Shown here piece by piece: positions 32,401-39,364 of a stretch of 39,364 nucleotides of DNA; position 1 is the stretch's first letter; every line of letters starts with the position of its first letter. Under the pieces are notes generated by a model. It made no database searches. It saw nothing but the letters and a program-made list of their open reading frames with translations, and was not told where the DNA came from. The translations under genes and the position numbers were made by a program. The DNA is from Alphaproteobacteria bacterium UBA7691 (GTDB taxonomy: Bacteria > Pseudomonadota > Alphaproteobacteria > Ferrovibrionales > Ferrovibrionaceae), in NCBI GenBank assembly GCA_002482765.1, contig DLGP01000141.1, positions 9,444 through 48,807 on the forward strand, written 5' to 3'.

Positions 32401-33888
32401 GCTGCCGATGGTTTCCGCGTTGCCGAGCAACAGCAAGCCGCCTTCGCGCAAAGCAAAATGAAACAATGAAATGACCTTGGCCTGCGCTTCGGGTTGCAGG
32501 TAAATCAGCAGGTTGCGGCAGGAAACAAGATCAAGGCGCGAGAAAGGCGGATCGATCAACACATCCTGCACAGTGAAGATCACCGCCGCGCGCAATTCCG
32601 GCAATACCCTGTAGCCATGTGCTTCCTTAGCGAAAAAACGCGCAAGCCGAGCGGGTGAAATATCTACCGCAATCGTTTCCGGATAGAGCCCTTCACGCGC
32701 GCTGGCGATGGCATCGGGATCAACATCGGAAGCGAAGACCTGAAGTTTTATATTGCGCTTGGATGCCGTGATCTGTTCGCGAAACAGCATGGCAAGCGAA
32801 TAGGCTTCCTCGCCCGTGCTGCAACCGGCGATCCAGATCCGCAGGTGATGATCAAGCAGCCGGTTATTTACAAGATCGGGGATGATCTTGCTTTCCAGCA
32901 TGTCAAACACTTTCGGATCACGGAAGAATCCGGTGACATTGATCAGCAGGTCTTTGGCCAGCAGATCAGCTTCCTGGCTGTCATGCCGCAGGGTATCAAT
33001 ATATTGCTCCACATCGCTGATCTCTATGCCAACCATGGCCATGCGCTGCTCGATACGGCGTTGCAATGTGCCTGGCTTATAGAGCGTGAAATCATGCGCT
33101 GTTCCAACCCGCAGCACGTCGATCACCTTCAGCATCCATGCCGGCGTGGTTTTAAGCAATTCTCTATGATTCTGGATTCCAGGTTGCAGCGACGATTGCA
33201 TATGCTTGATCAATGCTGCCGGTATCTCGGCCACCGGCAGCACCATATCCACCATGCCGGTATCTATCGCATTGCGCGGCATCCCATCATAATTGGCTTC
33301 TTCGGGATTCTGGGCAATTACAAAGCCGCCATGCTGTTTCACGATCTTGAGGCCAAGGCTGCCATCGGTGCCGGTGCCAGATAGAATCACACACATACTG
33401 TTATTGCCGGTTTCAGTCGCCAGGGATTGCAGCAAAAAATCAAATGGCATGCGAGCGCCATGGCGCTCGCGCGGCTTGGTCAGGCGCAGGGCGCCGCTTT
33501 GCAGCGCGAGATAAACGCCAGGCGGAATGATATAAACGCAATCACTTTCCACCAGCATGCCTTCGGCGGCATGGCAAACATTCATCGCGGTATGTTCTGA
33601 AAGCAGTTCAACCATCATGCTGGGATGCGTCGGGTCGAGATGCTGCACCAGGATGAAGGCTGCGCCACTATCCGGCGGCATGGCGCCAAAAAATTTCTGG
33701 AAAGCGTCGAGCCCGCCGGCAGAGGCGCCCAGGCCTATCACCGGAATGGCGGGATCAACGGGCAACGGCAAGGTATGCTGGAGCTGTTGCAGCCCAACGG
33801 CGTCATCCGGTAGTGGCCGGCGTCTGGTCATGTTGTCTTTCAGCCCCACCCTGGCGCAGCGCGCTAATTGGCGGGAAGTTTTCAGCAT
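29458..33888 (-). CDS. CheB-CheR-PAS-histidine kinase-REC-REC-LuxR fusion
   Basis: A 1476-residue signalling protein. Domains in order: CheB methylesterase, about 48-230 (catalytic Ser56 in GASAGG, His83, Asp175 in GTGTDG); CheR methyltransferase, about 250-510 (SAM site AGCSTGEEAYS at 354-364); a PAS-like segment, 550-660; coiled coil, 675-765; PAS, 765-870; histidine kinase (His900 in AAASHDLRQPLQ, ATP lobe with DTGIGI and GLGLGLSIV); REC1, 1137-1255 (Asp1188); REC2, 1275-1392 (Asp1324, Lys1374); and a LuxR-type helix-turn-helix, 1410-1470. The last two domains together look like a whole FixJ response regulator. CheB-CheR-PAS-kinase proteins are known, but a fused DNA-binding output is unusual. 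ATG 33888 is taken; ATG 33831 is possible. There are no transmembrane segments, so it acts in the cytoplasm. Confidence 0.93.
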   Translation of the reverse strand: MLKTSRQLARCARVGLKDNMTRRRPLPDDAVGLQQLQHTLPLPVDPAIPVIGLGASAGGLDAFQKFFGAMPPDSGAAFILVQHLDPTHPSMMVELLSEHTAMNVCHAAEGMLVESDCVYIIPPGVYLALQSGALRLTKPRERHGARMPFDFLLQSLATETGNNSMCVILSGTGTDGSLGLKIVKQHGGFVIAQNPEEANYDGMPRNAIDTGMVDMVLPVAEIPAALIKHMQSSLQPGIQNHRELLKTTPAWMLKVIDVLRVGTAHDFTLYKPGTLQRRIEQRMAMVGIEISDVEQYIDTLRHDSQEADLLAKDLLINVTGFFRDPKVFDMLESKIIPDLVNNRLLDHHLRIWIAGCSTGEEAYSLAMLFREQITASKRNIKLQVFASDVDPDAIASAREGLYPETIAVDISPARLARFFAKEAHGYRVLPELRAAVIFTVQDVLIDPPFSRLDLVSCRNLLIYLQPEAQAKVISLFHFALREGGLLLLGNAETIGSNAGRFDIVSKINRIYRHVGPSRPGDFGVPINAGGMRLALRQSAGAPPSQQAALAELCRKLVLDAYAPASVLINRKHEVVYSLGPTDLYLHIVPGHPSHDLLAMARDGLRTKLRSAIQRAEQENAPISLTGGRVAHNGEAIAFRILVQPVMHEAEAFKLVSFIDEAKPVERHKRAMLPQEASRVTELEQDLNATRTELQGAIRSLEISIEAEKEINEEALSVNEEYQAANEELLTSKEELQTLNEELTTLNTQLQETLERQRTTSNDLQNVLYSTDVATIFLDTNLNIRFFTPTTRALFDLVQSDVGRPLATFNSLSDDGTSLADARAVLDSLVPLEREVETQSGTWFVRRTLPYRTQDSGVEGVVITFTDITERKRVGNALETAKLQAQLANAAKSRFLAAASHDLRQPLQTLSLLQGLLAKIVVGDAAPKLVTRLGETLATMSGMLNALLDINQIEAGTIRVEIETFPLNSLFDRLREEFTYYAQVQGLELRVLPCKQSIRSDPRLLEQMISNLLSNGLKYTTSGKVLLGCRHHHGALHIEVWDTGIGIAKEELQAIFEEYHQIDNPARERSRGLGLGLSIVQRLGNLLGHTISVHSKPGKGSVFAIEVALPANEPAPRAIDVKRTTPAPAIIPALRKGNILVIEDDPELRDLLEIILRDEGHDVTAAADGVIALKLVAERRLRPDLILADYNLPNGPNGLEVAIKLRERLLQQIPVIILTGDISTETQNEITQRDCLKLNKPVLMAELTQSIRRLLVALPSESKATMPAETMAGQAVVFVVDDDRQVRDSIRSVLEANGRLVETYASGAAFLAAYKPGREACLLVDAYMPSMSGLDLLHHLSNAGDRLPSIMITGYSDVPMAVQAMKAGALDFIEKPVGECELIASIERALEQARDSTKLFAWQDEAAGRVSSLTPRQRQIMDLVLAGHPSKNIAADLGISQRTVENHRAAIMKNTGSQSLPALARIALAAADRGTSR

Positions 33889-34065
33889 AGCAGCTTCGGC
33901 TGGCGGCGTCGAACCCGGAGAAACCCGACGCTCTGAGTATATTCCGATTCTGCCGCCTTTGCCCGCTTTGGTCTAGCTTGCACCATCCTAACATGCGGTT
34001 TCCGCCCATGCCGAAAGGTCTTGGCCGGCAGTGGCCGAGCCAAAATACTTGCAGGAACCCTTGCC
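33889..34065. other. Divergent promoter region, kinase / OmpA-like gene
   Basis: A 177-bp gap holding both divergent promoters. No confident -10/-35 pair, stress-sigma (GGAAC-type) promoter or operator was found. GCAGGAA lies before the OmpA-like start. Confidence 0.35.
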
Positions 34066-34665
34066 ATGAAAATGAAGCTCTTTCTGACTATTGCCGCAGT
34101 GTTATCCGTTGGCCATGGCCCGCCCTTGTCTGGCTCTGCCTATGCAGCAGAGACGCATTCAGAGCAGCAGCCTATCGGCCCGCCGCTTTCATTGCTTGAT
34201 GCCGCAAAAAGGGTGGGCGGCACGGCAACCGCAGCGCCGCCGCCTCGGCCTGCTTTTGGCGCCAGCGACAGGTCAGGCCTTTCAGGTAAAGCTGTGGCGC
34301 AACGCCATGTCGGCCTCATCAGCGTTGAAGGACCGGGCGGAATACGCAACGAGTGGGTGCCCTATCAGCGCTTCCGCTTTGAGCCGGGCGGCGCCGATAT
34401 TCGCGCCTCCGACATGCGCCAGGCCGCCGATATTGCCAGTTACATGAAAGCGAATCCAACGGCGCGCCTGGGCCTGGATGGTTCATCTCCGATGCAGGGC
34501 ACAGATGCGCCGAGCCAGACTCTTGGCGAGCGCCGGATCAGCATTGTCCGCGCGGCGCTGATCCAGGCCGGCATAGCCGCCGACAAGATTCAGATTGGCG
34601 CCTTCGGCGATCCGCAATTTCAGCGTGATAACCAGATTGAGGTGCTGCTCATCACCGCCCGTTAG
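34066..34665 (+). CDS. OmpA-like secreted protein
   Basis: A 199-residue exported protein. The signal peptide is about residues 1-28 (MKMKLFLTIAAVLSVGHGPP and on, cleaved near AYAA). A Pro/Ala-rich segment follows. The C-terminal 100 residues look like an OmpA peptidoglycan-binding domain: FEPGGADIRASDMRQAADIASYMKANPTARLGLDG in part, then QTLGERRISIVRAALIQAGI with the conserved Arg, and IQIGAFGDPQF. The usual GHTD box is altered to LDGSSPMQGTD, so cell-wall binding may be weakened. ATG 34066 follows AGGAA. It ends in a strong terminator. Confidence 0.8.
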   Translation: MKMKLFLTIAAVLSVGHGPPLSGSAYAAETHSEQQPIGPPLSLLDAAKRVGGTATAAPPPRPAFGASDRSGLSGKAVAQRHVGLISVEGPGGIRNEWVPYQRFRFEPGGADIRASDMRQAADIASYMKANPTARLGLDGSSPMQGTDAPSQTLGERRISIVRAALIQAGIAADKIQIGAFGDPQFQRDNQIEVLLITAR

Positions 34666-34713
34666 GGCGGTGCACAAGCTGACGGGGGTTCCACCGGCTT
34701 CCTGTTAGGAGAG

Positions 34714-34751
34714 AATCCCCTTGCGCGCCCCCCGCGCGAGGGGATTTTTTT
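34714..34751 (+). terminator. Intrinsic terminator after the OmpA-like gene
   Basis: AATCCCCTTGCGCG (34714-34727) pairs with CGCGCGAGGGGATT (34733-34746) over a C5 loop, with one wobble pair, followed by a run of T to 34751. On the other strand there is no T-run, so it serves chiefly the rightward transcript. Confidence 0.9.
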
Positions 34752-34766
34752 ATTCGGCTGCCACGC

Positions 34767-37700
34767 TCAAAACGATATCCGCAGTTCATGGGCGCGCCCA
34801 TCCAGGGGAATGCGGGCGCCGGCCGCAATGCCAGTCAGCGGCAGCCCGTCAAGCGTGGCCTGCATACTGCCGTGCTCCTGCCCACTGGCCGTCACCGTGA
34901 TCGAGCAGCGGGTTGATGCCATGTTCACCACAGCCGTGAAGCCGGGCCATGTCTGCGGCAGGCAAGGGGCCACAATCAGGCTATCGCCTTCGCGGCGAAT
35001 ACCCAGGATGCCTTCGATCCCGGCGCGATACATCCAGCCTGCGGAACCGGTATACCATGTCCAGCCGCCACGCCCGACATGCGGCGCTTCTGAATAGACA
35101 TCGGCGGCAACCACATAAGGCTCCACCTTGTAGCGCGCCGCTTCGGTGGCTGTGCGGGCATGGTTGATCGGGTTGATCAGCGCGAATAATTCTGCTGCCC
35201 TGTCGCCGTTGCCAAGCTTGGCAAAAGCCAGAATTGCCCACATAGCGGCATGGCTGTATTGCCCGCCATTTTCGCGCAGGCCTGGCGGATAGCCCTTGAT
35301 ATAGCCTGGATCATGCAGGCTGTTCTGTTCAAAAGGTGGTGTGAACAGCAATGCCAGGCCATCTTCATGCCGCACCAGATGTTTGTCTAAAGACGCCATC
35401 GCCATCGCGGCGCGCGCAGGATCGGCGGCGCCAGATAACACGGCCCAGGATTGCGCAATGGAATCAATCCGGCATGCTTCACTATGCTGCGATCCGAGCC
35501 AGGAGCCGTCGTCATAGGTTGCCCGGCGATACCAGGAACCATCCCAGGCTTCGTGTTCAATCGCCTGCTGCAAGGCGGTGGCATGCGCCTGCCAGCGCGC
35601 CATGCGTGCGGTATCGCGATCAGCGGCAAGCGGGGCAAACAGGGCAATGGTGCGTAACAGAAGCCAGCCCAGCCATACACTTTCACCCTTGCCGCCGGCC
35701 CCCACCCGGTTCATGCCGTCATTCCAGTCGCCGGTGCCGATCAGCGGCAAGCCCTGCGCGCCGGTAAGATCAAGGCATTGATCCAGGGCGCGGGCGCAAT
35801 GCTCAAACAATGTGGCAGAAATATCGGCCGTCATGGGCTGAAAGAAGGCATCATGTTCATCGGCATGTAATGCAGGGCCGTCGAGAAACGGTACGCATTC
35901 ATCCAGGATGGCGCTGTCATTGGTTGCATTTATATAGGTGGCCGTGGCAAAGGCGAGCCAGACCCGGTCATCTGAAATATGCGTCCGCACGCCTTGCCCG
36001 GAATGTGGCAGCCACCAATGCTGCACATCACCCGCAATAAACTGCCGCGCCGCAGCGCGCAGGATATGGTGTCGTGTCTCCTGCGGCATCGTGAAGGTCA
36101 GCGCCATGCCATCCTGAAGCTGGTCGCGGAAACCATAGGCACCGCTGGCCTGATAGAAGGCGGCGCGGGCCCAGATGCGGCAGGCCAGGGTTTGATAAAG
36201 CAGCCAGCCGTTCAGCATGATGTCCATGGCGCGATCCGGTGTCTTGACCTGTATGCTGCCAAGCAGGGCATGCCAATATTCAGTCACCTCGGTGAGCACG
36301 GCATCCAGATTGGCAGCGCGATAGCGTGTGATCAGGGTTCGCGCCTGCTCGGCCGATCCAGCTTGCCCAAGCAGAAAGACAACCTCGATCGTCTCACCCA
36401 CGCCCAGCTCGATCATTTGCTGCAAGGCTGCGCAGGGATCCAGCCCGGCACCGGTTTGCCCTGAAAGCACGGTTTTGCCCAGCAAGGCGGCGGGTGCTGC
36501 GGCATTGCCATTGCGGCCGAGAAATTCTGTGCGATCTGCCGTCCAGGCGCTTTGCTGGCCGCCAAGATCAGCAAAGCCGATGCGGCCAGGGAATGCGATA
36601 TTCCAGGGGTTATGTGCCAGCATTGCGCCACTGGCTTCATCCATCCCGGTGATGATGAAAGGGCCGGATGAACTGCGCGCAGTTCCCAGCACCCATTCAG
36701 CATAGGCTGTAATTGATAAACGGCGCGGCCTGCCAGAAAGATTGCGCAAAGTGAGGCGCGATATCTTCACTGGATCGGCAAGCGGCACATACTGCAACAG
36801 CTCTGAGGCGATGCCGTTGGCCTGATGCTCGAAGCGGCTATAGCCATAGCCATGGCGAATGACAAAGCTGCCGCCATCCTGAATCGGCTGTGCCGTGGCA
36901 CACCACAGATCAGCCGAAATTTCGTCGCGAATATAGATTGCCTCGCCGCTGGGATCGCTGATTGGATCATTCGACCACGGGGTGAGCTGGTTCTCACGGC
37001 TATTTTCAGCCCAGCTATAGCCGCTGCCTTCCGCTGATACCTGAAAGCCGAAACCAGGATTGGCGATCACATTGATCCAGGGCGCCGGCGTTGTTTGGCC
37101 CGCATTGAGGATGATCACATATTCGCGGCCTTCCTGGTCAAAACCACCCAATCCGTTGAAGAATTCCAGCCCGGCAGGCGCGACCGGCGGCGGCGACGGC
37201 AGGGGCAGCCGGGCTGGGTGAAACCGCACCGGTTTGGTCGTGGCTGGCGGAATGCGACTCAACTGGCTGGCGATGGGGCCATGGCGTGCCACAAAGGCGA
37301 TGCGGGCTACGGATTGCAACAGGGCGCGTGTCTCGGCTCTGATCAGATCGGCACGCAAAGCAAAAACCGCACCTTTTCCATAAGCCTTGCTGAAATGCGG
37401 CTGTGATTGACCACTGCGTACGGCTGTCTCAATCGCTATCTGCAAATCCTGCGTATAGGAAGAGGCGCGCTCATTGATGATGACGAGATCAACCCCCAGG
37501 CCTTTCATGCGCCAGTATTCATGTGCACGAAGCAATTGCCGAACCTGGGCAATGTCCTCAATCTCGTCGATGCGCAGCAACACGATGGGCATATCACCCG
37601 AAATGCCATGCCGCCACAGCTCGGATTGCAGCCCGGCGCCGCGTTGGATTGTTTCAGATGGGGCGCGGAAGCGGGCATCGGCATAGAGGATCGGCGCAGC

Positions 37701-39364
37701 CAGGCGCTGGAAGTCGGCAGCTTCATCAGGTTCAATGTCAAGATGGCGCAATTGCACCTGAGCCTGAGTCCAGGCCAGGGTTTTTGCCCGCTCGAAGGCG
37801 CTGCGGTCCTGGTGTTTGTCAATCTGCGCCAGCAACTCGGCTTGCGAAGCCGCAGCAACAGTCCAGAAGGCAATGCGCGCGATGCCGCCTGGCGGCACGG
37901 TCAGGTGATAACGCAGCGAGAAGATGGGATCCAGTACGGTGCCAATGCTGCCTGACAGGGGGCGGGATTGCATGATTGCGGCGGCATTGCCGATGTCACG
38001 TCCACGCTCAAGGAAACGGCTGCGGTCGGATTCATATTGTGGTTCGGCAATGATTGTGCCTTCCACCACGGCAAAATGCGCCGCCCAGATTGCCGGTTCG
38101 TCTTGCGAGCGTGGCCGGCGTGTTGCTGTCACCGCGCCAAACTCAGCCAAATAATCGGTTTGCACAAACAGTTTGGAGAAAGCCGGGTGAGCAGCATCGG
38201 CGGCAGGCGGCGCCAATACCAATTCGGCATAGGAGGTGAGTTCAATATTGCGCGCCTGGCGACTGTTGTTGGTTAATGAGACACGGCGCACCTCGCCATC
38301 ATCCTCGCCGGATACCAGTATTTCCAGGATTGTGGTCAGCTGACCATCCGAGCGAATAAACTCGGCATGATCCTCCGCGAAAATAACCTCTGAATGATCT
38401 GCGGCGCTGCCGATGGGCTGGCCGCTTGCCGACCATATCTGACCGCTTTGTGTGTCGCGCAGGAAGATGAATGACCCCCAATTATCGCGGCTGGCATCCT
38501 CGCGCCAGCGGGTTACGGCGATATCATTCCAGCGGCTATACCCTGCTCCGGTGGCGGTCAGCATCACGGTGTAGCGGCCATTCGACAGCAGATGCGATAC
38601 CGGAGGCCCGTTCATGGGCGTAGTCAAGTGCCGTTGCGTCGTGCTTGCGCTGTCCAGTGCAACGACTGTGCCCTTCACTTCCTCTGCGCGTGGATGTGCC
38701 AATGCTACATTCCGCGGCATGCGCTCTTGCAGCAGCAATTCGGTGGCCTGGATCATCGGTTCACGATGGAAGCGGCTGCGCATCAGCCCATCCTGCAACG
38801 CATTGGCTATCGCAACGATGGTCATGCCTTGGTGATGTGCCATGAAGCTGCGCACAATGGCAAAGTCAGCGTTATCTGGCAGCCGGCTACGGGTAAAATC
38901 GAGCGCCTCGTAAAAGCCGTATCTGCCGCGCGCACCGATGCTGGCCAGGCGCGCATAATTCTGCCGCGCTGCTTTTGGCGCCACCATTGTGGCCAGGCCG
39001 GTGGCATAAGGCGCGATCACCATATTATCCGCCAAACCACGTTTTAACCCGAGGCCAGGCACGCCGAAATTGGAATACTGGTAAGTGTATTCCAGGTCGC
39101 GGGCATTATAGGCTGATTCCGAGATGCCCCAGGGCATGCCATGTTTCTGGCCATAGTCTTGCTGGCGCTGCACCACCAGGCAGCTGGTTTGTTCCAGCAG
39201 GCTGCCGATTGGCGCCCGCATCACCAGCGACGGCATCAGGTATTCAAACATCGAGCCTGACCAGGAAATCAACGCCGAGCCGATGCCGAGCGGAGTTGCG
39301 GCACGGCCCAGCCTGAACCAATGCTTTGTTGCCGCATCGCCCTTGGCGATGGCGAACAGGCTGG
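34767..39364 (-). CDS. Cyclic beta-1,2-glucan synthase, C-terminal part
   Basis: The right edge cuts this gene; the frame is open to 39364, and 1531 residues are visible. It is the NdvB/ChvB type of cyclic beta-1,2-glucan synthase, whose missing N-terminus would carry the membrane and glycosyltransferase GT84 parts. Visible from the N side are the glucoamylase-like block (LFAIAKGD, HWFRLGR, SALISWSGSMFEYLMP, GISESAYN, FMAHHQGM), two GH94-type beta-sandwich modules each with a SRWNDIAVTRWREDA- or YSWAENSRENQLTPW-like opening, and the GH94-like catalytic-fold domain with TGDWNDGMNRVG. The C-terminal part controls glucan chain length in known homologues. The product is a periplasmic osmoregulated and host-interaction glucan. 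The chain ends normally at 34767. Confidence 0.93.
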   Translation of the reverse strand, partial: SLFAIAKGDAATKHWFRLGRAATPLGIGSALISWSGSMFEYLMPSLVMRAPIGSLLEQTSCLVVQRQQDYGQKHGMPWGISESAYNARDLEYTYQYSNFGVPGLGLKRGLADNMVIAPYATGLATMVAPKAARQNYARLASIGARGRYGFYEALDFTRSRLPDNADFAIVRSFMAHHQGMTIVAIANALQDGLMRSRFHREPMIQATELLLQERMPRNVALAHPRAEEVKGTVVALDSASTTQRHLTTPMNGPPVSHLLSNGRYTVMLTATGAGYSRWNDIAVTRWREDASRDNWGSFIFLRDTQSGQIWSASGQPIGSAADHSEVIFAEDHAEFIRSDGQLTTILEILVSGEDDGEVRRVSLTNNSRQARNIELTSYAELVLAPPAADAAHPAFSKLFVQTDYLAEFGAVTATRRPRSQDEPAIWAAHFAVVEGTIIAEPQYESDRSRFLERGRDIGNAAAIMQSRPLSGSIGTVLDPIFSLRYHLTVPPGGIARIAFWTVAAASQAELLAQIDKHQDRSAFERAKTLAWTQAQVQLRHLDIEPDEAADFQRLAAPILYADARFRAPSETIQRGAGLQSELWRHGISGDMPIVLLRIDEIEDIAQVRQLLRAHEYWRMKGLGVDLVIINERASSYTQDLQIAIETAVRSGQSQPHFSKAYGKGAVFALRADLIRAETRALLQSVARIAFVARHGPIASQLSRIPPATTKPVRFHPARLPLPSPPPVAPAGLEFFNGLGGFDQEGREYVIILNAGQTTPAPWINVIANPGFGFQVSAEGSGYSWAENSRENQLTPWSNDPISDPSGEAIYIRDEISADLWCATAQPIQDGGSFVIRHGYGYSRFEHQANGIASELLQYVPLADPVKISRLTLRNLSGRPRRLSITAYAEWVLGTARSSSGPFIITGMDEASGAMLAHNPWNIAFPGRIGFADLGGQQSAWTADRTEFLGRNGNAAAPAALLGKTVLSGQTGAGLDPCAALQQMIELGVGETIEVVFLLGQAGSAEQARTLITRYRAANLDAVLTEVTEYWHALLGSIQVKTPDRAMDIMLNGWLLYQTLACRIWARAAFYQASGAYGFRDQLQDGMALTFTMPQETRHHILRAAARQFIAGDVQHWWLPHSGQGVRTHISDDRVWLAFATATYINATNDSAILDECVPFLDGPALHADEHDAFFQPMTADISATLFEHCARALDQCLDLTGAQGLPLIGTGDWNDGMNRVGAGGKGESVWLGWLLLRTIALFAPLAADRDTARMARWQAHATALQQAIEHEAWDGSWYRRATYDDGSWLGSQHSEACRIDSIAQSWAVLSGAADPARAAMAMASLDKHLVRHEDGLALLFTPPFEQNSLHDPGYIKGYPPGLRENGGQYSHAAMWAILAFAKLGNGDRAAELFALINPINHARTATEAARYKVEPYVVAADVYSEAPHVGRGGWTWYTGSAGWMYRAGIEGILGIRREGDSLIVAPCLPQTWPGFTAVVNMASTRCSITVTASGQEHGSMQATLDGLPLTGIAAGARIPLDGRAHELRISF

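Overview
The window is GC-rich, tightly packed DNA from what is most likely an alphaproteobacterium, probably a Rhodospirillales-like or Rhizobiales-like lineage. This is inferred from a cyclic beta-1,2-glucan synthase, a CheB-CheR-histidine kinase fusion, a BioR-like box in front of bioY, TRAP-TAXI transport and a small DUF3309/CsbD/BON stress cluster. No rRNA, tRNA, CRISPR array, transposase or phage gene was seen. Both ends cut a gene: a flotillin at the left and the cyclic glucan synthase at the right.

Layout. (1) 1-3.6 kb: flotillin (partial), an AmiC-like ligand-binding protein, a MarR regulator, and a TauD-like protein that seems to lack its HxD iron motif. (2) 3.7-15.1 kb: a carbon-phosphorus lyase locus. 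phnF is divergent from phnGHIJKLM, a PhnZ-type HD oxygenase gene and phnN; a DUF1045 2H-phosphoesterase gene is convergent with phnN and divergent from phnCDE. The phnF-phnG gap carries alternating TAGACAT half-sites laid over a plausible promoter. phnD is followed by a strong hairpin and T-run inside the operon. No phnP, phnO or second phnE was found.

(3) 15.2-27.1 kb: a same-strand run of bioY, a CoA-transferase gene, two different carboxyltransferase genes around a 73-residue biotin carrier, a TRAP-TAXI binding protein and fused permease, an unrecognised polytopic membrane protein, and biotin carboxylase. A convergent FCD-type GntR regulator gene closes the block. The near-identical palindromes ATTGTCGACAAT (before bioY) and ATTGTTGACAAT (before the regulator) suggest that this regulator controls the whole block, and a near-consensus BioR box adds possible biotin control. 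The implied pathway is acid import, CoA activation and biotin-dependent carboxylation, with the substrate unknown. This is the best candidate here for an undescribed system.

(4) 27.15-27.43 kb: a 276-bp MITE-like element with perfect 26-bp terminal inverted repeats enclosing two long hairpins; one terminus supplies the stop codon of a VOC-family gene. (5) 28.2-34.8 kb: small envelope and stress proteins (BON lipoprotein, glycine-zipper lipoprotein, CsbD, DUF3309), a 1476-residue CheB-CheR-PAS-kinase-REC-REC-LuxR protein, and a divergent OmpA-like secreted protein ending in a strong terminator. (6) 34.8 kb to the right edge: the C-terminal part of a cyclic beta-1,2-glucan synthase.
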